Below, piece after piece: positions 60,720 to 64,000 of a stretch of DNA of 64,000 nt. The stretch is from NCBI RefSeq assembly GCF_000023885.1, contig NC_013165.1, positions 1,116,001 through 1,180,000 on the forward strand. Reading direction: 5' to 3'. The notes under the pieces are model-generated. The model worked only from the letters and a program-made list of their open reading frames with translations. It did not search any database and was not told the DNA's origin. Source of the DNA: Slackia heliotrinireducens DSM 20476 (GTDB lineage Bacteria > Actinomycetota > Coriobacteriia > Coriobacteriales > Eggerthellaceae). A program made the translations under genes and the position numbers. How positions within the stretch are numbered: the stretch's first letter is position 1; each line of letters opens with the position of its first letter.

Positions 60720-61730
60720 ATGCTTTCGGAACGTAGGCAGCGTGTGCTCGAAGCGCTTATCGAAGAGTACGTGGCCTTTGCCCAGCCTGTCGGATCCCGC
60801 ACCCTGGTCGACCGCTATAAGCTCGGGGTTTCTCCCGCTACGGTCAGAAACGAGCTATCGGTTCTGGAAGACGAAGGCTACATCCGTTCGCCCCACACCT
60901 CCGCGGGGCGTATTCCCACCGATGCGGGCTACCGCGCGTTCGTCGATGAGCTGCTCGAACGCGAATACGGCACCGATGTAGACGGCTCCACCTTCGACGA
61001 GCTGCGTTCGGCGGCCACGGCGGTGGACGAGCTTATGGACCAGACGTCCGCGGCGCTGTCGCGGCTGACGGACTGCCTGTCGGTGGTGCTTGCGCCATCG
61101 GTCATCGGTGTGTCGGTCAAGCAGGTGTCCTTGGTGTCCATGACGCCGCATCGCGTTTTGGTGGTCGTCGTGACCGACGACGGGCAGGTGTTCAACCGCA
61201 CGGTCGAGTTCAACGAGGAGATTCCCTCCGACGAGCTGGCCCACCTGCAGAATGCCATAAACGGCCTTGTGAACGGAGCGAACGTTTCCGACATGCGCAA
61301 ACGCATGTCCCAGGTCGACTCCGAAACGCTTGCATCGCCTTTGGCCCACGCCATTATCGAGGAGATCATCCTCTGTATCAACCAAGGCGACGCGTCCCGA
61401 ACCCATCGTCTGGGGCTCTCGTCGCTGCTCCGCAAACCCGAATTCAGCCACGCCCAGACGGCCTTGCCCGTCTTGCAGGTGTTGGAGGACGACACGGTGC
61501 TCATGCAGATGTTCGACCGGGCTCTTGCCGACACCGCCAAGGAAGACCTCAAGGTCAGCATCGGCCGCGAGAACGGTACGGAGGAGCTCTCCGGCGTATC
61601 GGTGGTCGCAGCCCAGTACGGCACGGGTGCCGGCAGTGGCATCGTCGCCGTCATCGGGCCCACGCGCATGGATTATTCAACTGTCATACACGCTGTGCGC
61701 GCTGCGAAAAACGCGCTGCGTGATTTGTAG
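60720..61730 (+). CDS. hrcA: Heat-inducible transcription repressor HrcA
   Basis: Repressor of class I heat-shock genes that binds CIRCE when folded with GroEL help. The 336-residue protein has an N-terminal winged helix (about 1-75, with SERRQRVLEALIEEYVAF and SPATVRNELSVLEDEGYIRSPHTSAGRIP pattern split across helices), a GAF-like domain and the C-terminal dimerisation region. GGAAGGA lies 12 nt before the ATG. It is followed by dnaJ after 20 nt; grpE and dnaK are not adjacent. Confidence 0.94.
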   Translation: MLSERRQRVLEALIEEYVAFAQPVGSRTLVDRYKLGVSPATVRNELSVLEDEGYIRSPHTSAGRIPTDAGYRAFVDELLEREYGTDVDGSTFDELRSAATAVDELMDQTSAALSRLTDCLSVVLAPSVIGVSVKQVSLVSMTPHRVLVVVVTDDGQVFNRTVEFNEEIPSDELAHLQNAINGLVNGANVSDMRKRMSQVDSETLASPLAHAIIEEIILCINQGDASRTHRLGLSSLLRKPEFSHAQTALPVLQVLEDDTVLMQMFDRALADTAKEDLKVSIGRENGTEELSGVSVVAAQYGTGAGSGIVAVIGPTRMDYSTVIHAVRAAKNALRDL

Positions 61731-61750
61731 GGTAGAAAGGTACTCGCTTC

Positions 61751-62878
61751 ATGGCTCAGGATTTGTATGAGGTTCTAGGCGTTTCCAAGAACGCCACAGA
61801 TGACGAGATCAAGAAAGCGTTCCGCAAGAAGGCCCGAACGCTGCATCCCGACGTCAACAAAGAGCCCGATGCCGAAGAGAAGTTCAAGGAGCTTAACGAG
61901 GCATACGACGTGCTTTCCGACCCCTCGAAGCGCGCCCAGTACGATCGTTTCGGCACCATTCCGGGTGCTGCGGGCGGAAGCGCAGGCGGCGGATACCAGT
62001 ACATGGACCTTGACGACCTGTTCGGCATGGGGGATTTGTTCTCGAGCTTCTTCGGCGGCGCTGCAGCTGGCGGCCAGGCGTCTGTGCGACGCGAAGGCCG
62101 CGACATGGGTGTTGGTCTGCGCCTTACGCTTGAGGAAGTCGCCACGGGCGCCAAGAAAGAGATTGTGTACGATCGTCTGGCACCCTGCGATACCTGCGGG
62201 GGCTCCGGCATGGGCGAGGGCGGACACGAGGTCGAATGCCCCGACTGCCACGGCCGTGGCCGCGTGGTTACGGTCCAGCGCACGTTCCTGGGTGACATGC
62301 AGACTGCATCCACCTGTACCACCTGTGGCGGCACCGGCCAGGTCATCGACCATCCTTGTGAGGAGTGTGAAGGCCAGGGCCGTATTCCCGACCGCCAGCA
62401 TGTCACCGTGGAGGTGCCTGCCGGCATCCGCGAGGGCCAGCAGCTGCGCGTGGGCGGATTCGGCGAAGCGGGCATGCACGGCGCTCGCCCCGGCGACCTT
62501 ATCGTCACGTGCCGCATCAAACCTCATGAGTTCTTCGAACGTGAAGGGGACAACCTGCACGCGCGTGCCAACATCAGCTTTATTCAGGCCATCCTGGGTG
62601 CTGACATCGAAATCGACGGTATCATGCCTGATGAGAAGGTCAAGGTTCATATCCCTGAAGGCTGCCAGAACGACCAGGTCATCCGCGTGCGCAACATGGG
62701 CATGCCTCGCTTGCGCAGTGATGCCCGCGGCGACATGCTGGTGCATGTGGGCGTGGTCATCCCCAAGAAGGTGTCCAAAAAGCAGCGCGAGATGCTTGAG
62801 AACGTCGCCCGCGAGTTCGGCGAGGAAGTAGCCGCGCCGCGCTCGCCGTTGCAGAAGCTGCGCGATGCCTTCAACTAG
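61751..62878 (+). CDS. dnaJ: Chaperone DnaJ
   Basis: Co-chaperone that stimulates DnaK ATPase and binds unfolded proteins. The 375-residue type I protein has a J domain with HPD at 32-34, a short Gly-rich region (about 72-110), four CxxCxGxG-type zinc motifs ([24 protein letters not shown] and a divergent CEECEGQG; about 140-215) and C-terminal substrate domains. Location after hrcA suggests heat-shock control through CIRCE. Its end overlaps the next gene by 14 nt in another frame. Confidence 0.95.
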   Translation: MAQDLYEVLGVSKNATDDEIKKAFRKKARTLHPDVNKEPDAEEKFKELNEAYDVLSDPSKRAQYDRFGTIPGAAGGSAGGGYQYMDLDDLFGMGDLFSSFFGGAAAGGQASVRREGRDMGVGLRLTLEEVATGAKKEIVYDRLAPCDTCGGSGMGEGGHEVECPDCHGRGRVVTVQRTFLGDMQTASTCTTCGGTGQVIDHPCEECEGQGRIPDRQHVTVEVPAGIREGQQLRVGGFGEAGMHGARPGDLIVTCRIKPHEFFEREGDNLHARANISFIQAILGADIEIDGIMPDEKVKVHIPEGCQNDQVIRVRNMGMPRLRSDARGDMLVHVGVVIPKKVSKKQREMLENVAREFGEEVAAPRSPLQKLRDAFN

Positions 62879-64000
62879 GTTCCATGTCGTCAACCTGGGT
62901 TGCAGGGTCAACCGGGTTGAAAGCGATTCTTTCGCGGCATCGCTCGTCGCCCATGGCGGCGAATCGGTCCCCGTGGAAGACGCCGACCTCGTCATCGTCA
63001 ATACCTGCACTGTCACAGGCGAAGCGGAAAAGAAGACCCGCAAGGCCGTGCGTCGCGTGCTGCGTGAAAACGCATCGGGCACCGTGGTGGTTACCGGGTG
63101 CGCCGCCGCCATCGACCCGGATACTTACGGCAACATGGACAGCCGCGTAGTCGTGGTTCCCAAGGGGTCTATGGCTGCGTACGTGTCTCATGCCGTGTCG
63201 GGCGAAAGCCCCGTCGCCGTGGCCGAAGGCGGAGCGGTGGGGTCGCTGTTCGGCGACGAGTTCCGCATGGGGGAGGATTTCCCGACCCGCGTGGGCATCA
63301 AGGTCCAAGACGGCTGCAACAACGCCTGCACGTTCTGCATCGTGCATGTGGCCCGAGGCCGTGCGTGGTCTCGTCCTTATAAAGATGTGGTTGCCGAAGC
63401 CGGCGAATATGCGCGCCGAGGTGTGCGGGAAATCGTTCTGACCGGCATCAATCTGGGAGCTTACCGGACGGAGGATGCCGATCTGGTCCGTCTGCTGGAC
63501 GGCCTGCTCGAAGCGGCGCCGAATACGCGGTTCCGCTTGTCCTCGGTCGAGCCGCATACCCTCTCGGATGACTTCATCGGATTGATGGCCGCCTCCGACG
63601 GACGCATCTGCCGACATCTGCACCTGCCTCTCCAGTCGGGTTCGACGAAGGTTCTCAAGGAGATGGCGCGGCCCTATACGGCTCAGGATTTCATGGGGTT
63701 GGTGGACCGTATGTATGAAGCGGTGCCGAGCCTGTCGCTGTCCACGGACGTCATCGTGGGTTTTCCCGGCGAGACGGAACGGGACTTCCAAGACACCTGC
63801 GATGTAGCGCGGGCCTGCCGGTTTTCCAAGATGCACATCTTCAGGTACTCCATGCGTGCGGGTACCCCTGCCGCATTGAGGTCAGACCAGATATCGCCCG
63901 AGGTGAAAGCCGAGCGGGCTGCAAAGCTGGATGCGATCGAACATGAACTGTGCGCACAGGATCTGGCCCGTCGCAAAGGGACGTGCGAGTTGGCGTTGGT
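62865..64000 (+). CDS. mtaB: tRNA t6A37 methylthiotransferase MtaB (3' end outside window)
   Basis: Radical-SAM enzyme that converts t6A to ms2t6A at position 37 of ANN-decoding tRNAs. 378 residues are visible and the frame is open to the window edge. The N-terminal UPF0004 domain has cluster cysteines C13 (LGCRVN), C48 (NTCTVT) and C79 (TGCAA). The radical-SAM cluster is C151/C155/C158 in [17 protein letters not shown] and [12 protein letters not shown] are typical of the MTTase family, and VNRVES at the start favours MtaB over MiaB. The C-terminal TRAM domain is not reached. The ATG at 62865 overlaps the end of dnaJ by 14 nt. Confidence 0.9.
   Translation, partial: MPSTRFHVVNLGCRVNRVESDSFAASLVAHGGESVPVEDADLVIVNTCTVTGEAEKKTRKAVRRVLRENASGTVVVTGCAAAIDPDTYGNMDSRVVVVPKGSMAAYVSHAVSGESPVAVAEGGAVGSLFGDEFRMGEDFPTRVGIKVQDGCNNACTFCIVHVARGRAWSRPYKDVVAEAGEYARRGVREIVLTGINLGAYRTEDADLVRLLDGLLEAAPNTRFRLSSVEPHTLSDDFIGLMAASDGRICRHLHLPLQSGSTKVLKEMARPYTAQDFMGLVDRMYEAVPSLSLSTDVIVGFPGETERDFQDTCDVARACRFSKMHIFRYSMRAGTPAALRSDQISPEVKAERAAKLDAIEHELCAQDLARRKGTCELAL

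Overview
This 64 kb window is a GC-rich (by eye about 60 %) bacterial chromosome segment with dense, mostly plus-strand housekeeping genes. Protein sequences and gene order (smc-ftsY-ffh, comEA-comEC-holA, lepA-hemW-hrcA-dnaJ, tRNA genes with encoded CCA, lysine/alanine-rich protein tails) suggest a Gram-positive actinobacterium of class Coriobacteriia, probably Eggerthellaceae. This is inferred from the sequence alone. No rRNA, insertion sequence, prophage or CRISPR array was seen.

Layout. 1-2.3 kb: the end of a zinc-ribbon protein, tRNA-Pro(GGG), pyrE, a small HIRAN-domain protein and a 30-residue membrane peptide. 2.3-5.5 kb (minus strand): a compact four-gene unit encoding an MBL-fold hydrolase, a secreted or membrane-anchored barnase-type ribonuclease, a barstar domain fused to a beta-carbonic anhydrase, and an AEC-family transporter. 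5.7-6.9 kb: a GT2 glycosyltransferase. 7.0-12.2 kb (minus strand): mscL with a zinc ribbon, an iron-sulfur protein, gltX, a DUF1461 membrane protein and an ATP-grasp protein. 12.5-23.4 kb: metK, priA, def, fmt, rsmB, ogt (minus), rpe, a cysteine desulfurase, a Nif3 protein and a coiled-coil zinc-ribbon protein. 23.5-38.7 kb: rpmB, an Asp23 protein, fakA-like, recG, rsmD, coaD, a coiled-coil protein, yceD, rpmF, plsX, rnc, smc, ftsY and ffh. 38.9-42 kb: gap-pgk-tpiA. 42-49 kb: tyrA-aroC-pheA, secG, tRNA-Leu(GAG), then a 0.8 kb non-coding region ending in an aromatic-amino-acid attenuator ahead of aroF-aroB. 49-51 kb: an ECF sigma factor and its probable membrane partner. 51-64 kb: comEA-comEC-holA, rpsT (minus), engB, lepA-hemW-dusB, a CIRCE-controlled hrcA-dnaJ and a partial mtaB.

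Two observations stand out. The first is the barnase/barstar pair. The inhibitor is fused to an apparently intact beta-carbonic anhydrase, and toxin and inhibitor have both changed at the same interface contact (barnase R59 is Asp; barstar D35 is Ser). The second is a leader peptide with the cluster FYFGYWF, followed by mutually exclusive antiterminator and terminator hairpins upstream of DAHP synthase. This has the layout of ribosome-mediated attenuation responding to Phe, Tyr and Trp. Other structural signals are a 41-bp inverted repeat that includes the rpmB stop codon, a 130-nt element with 11-bp terminal inverted repeats near tRNA-Leu, and probable leaderless starts for lepA and holA.
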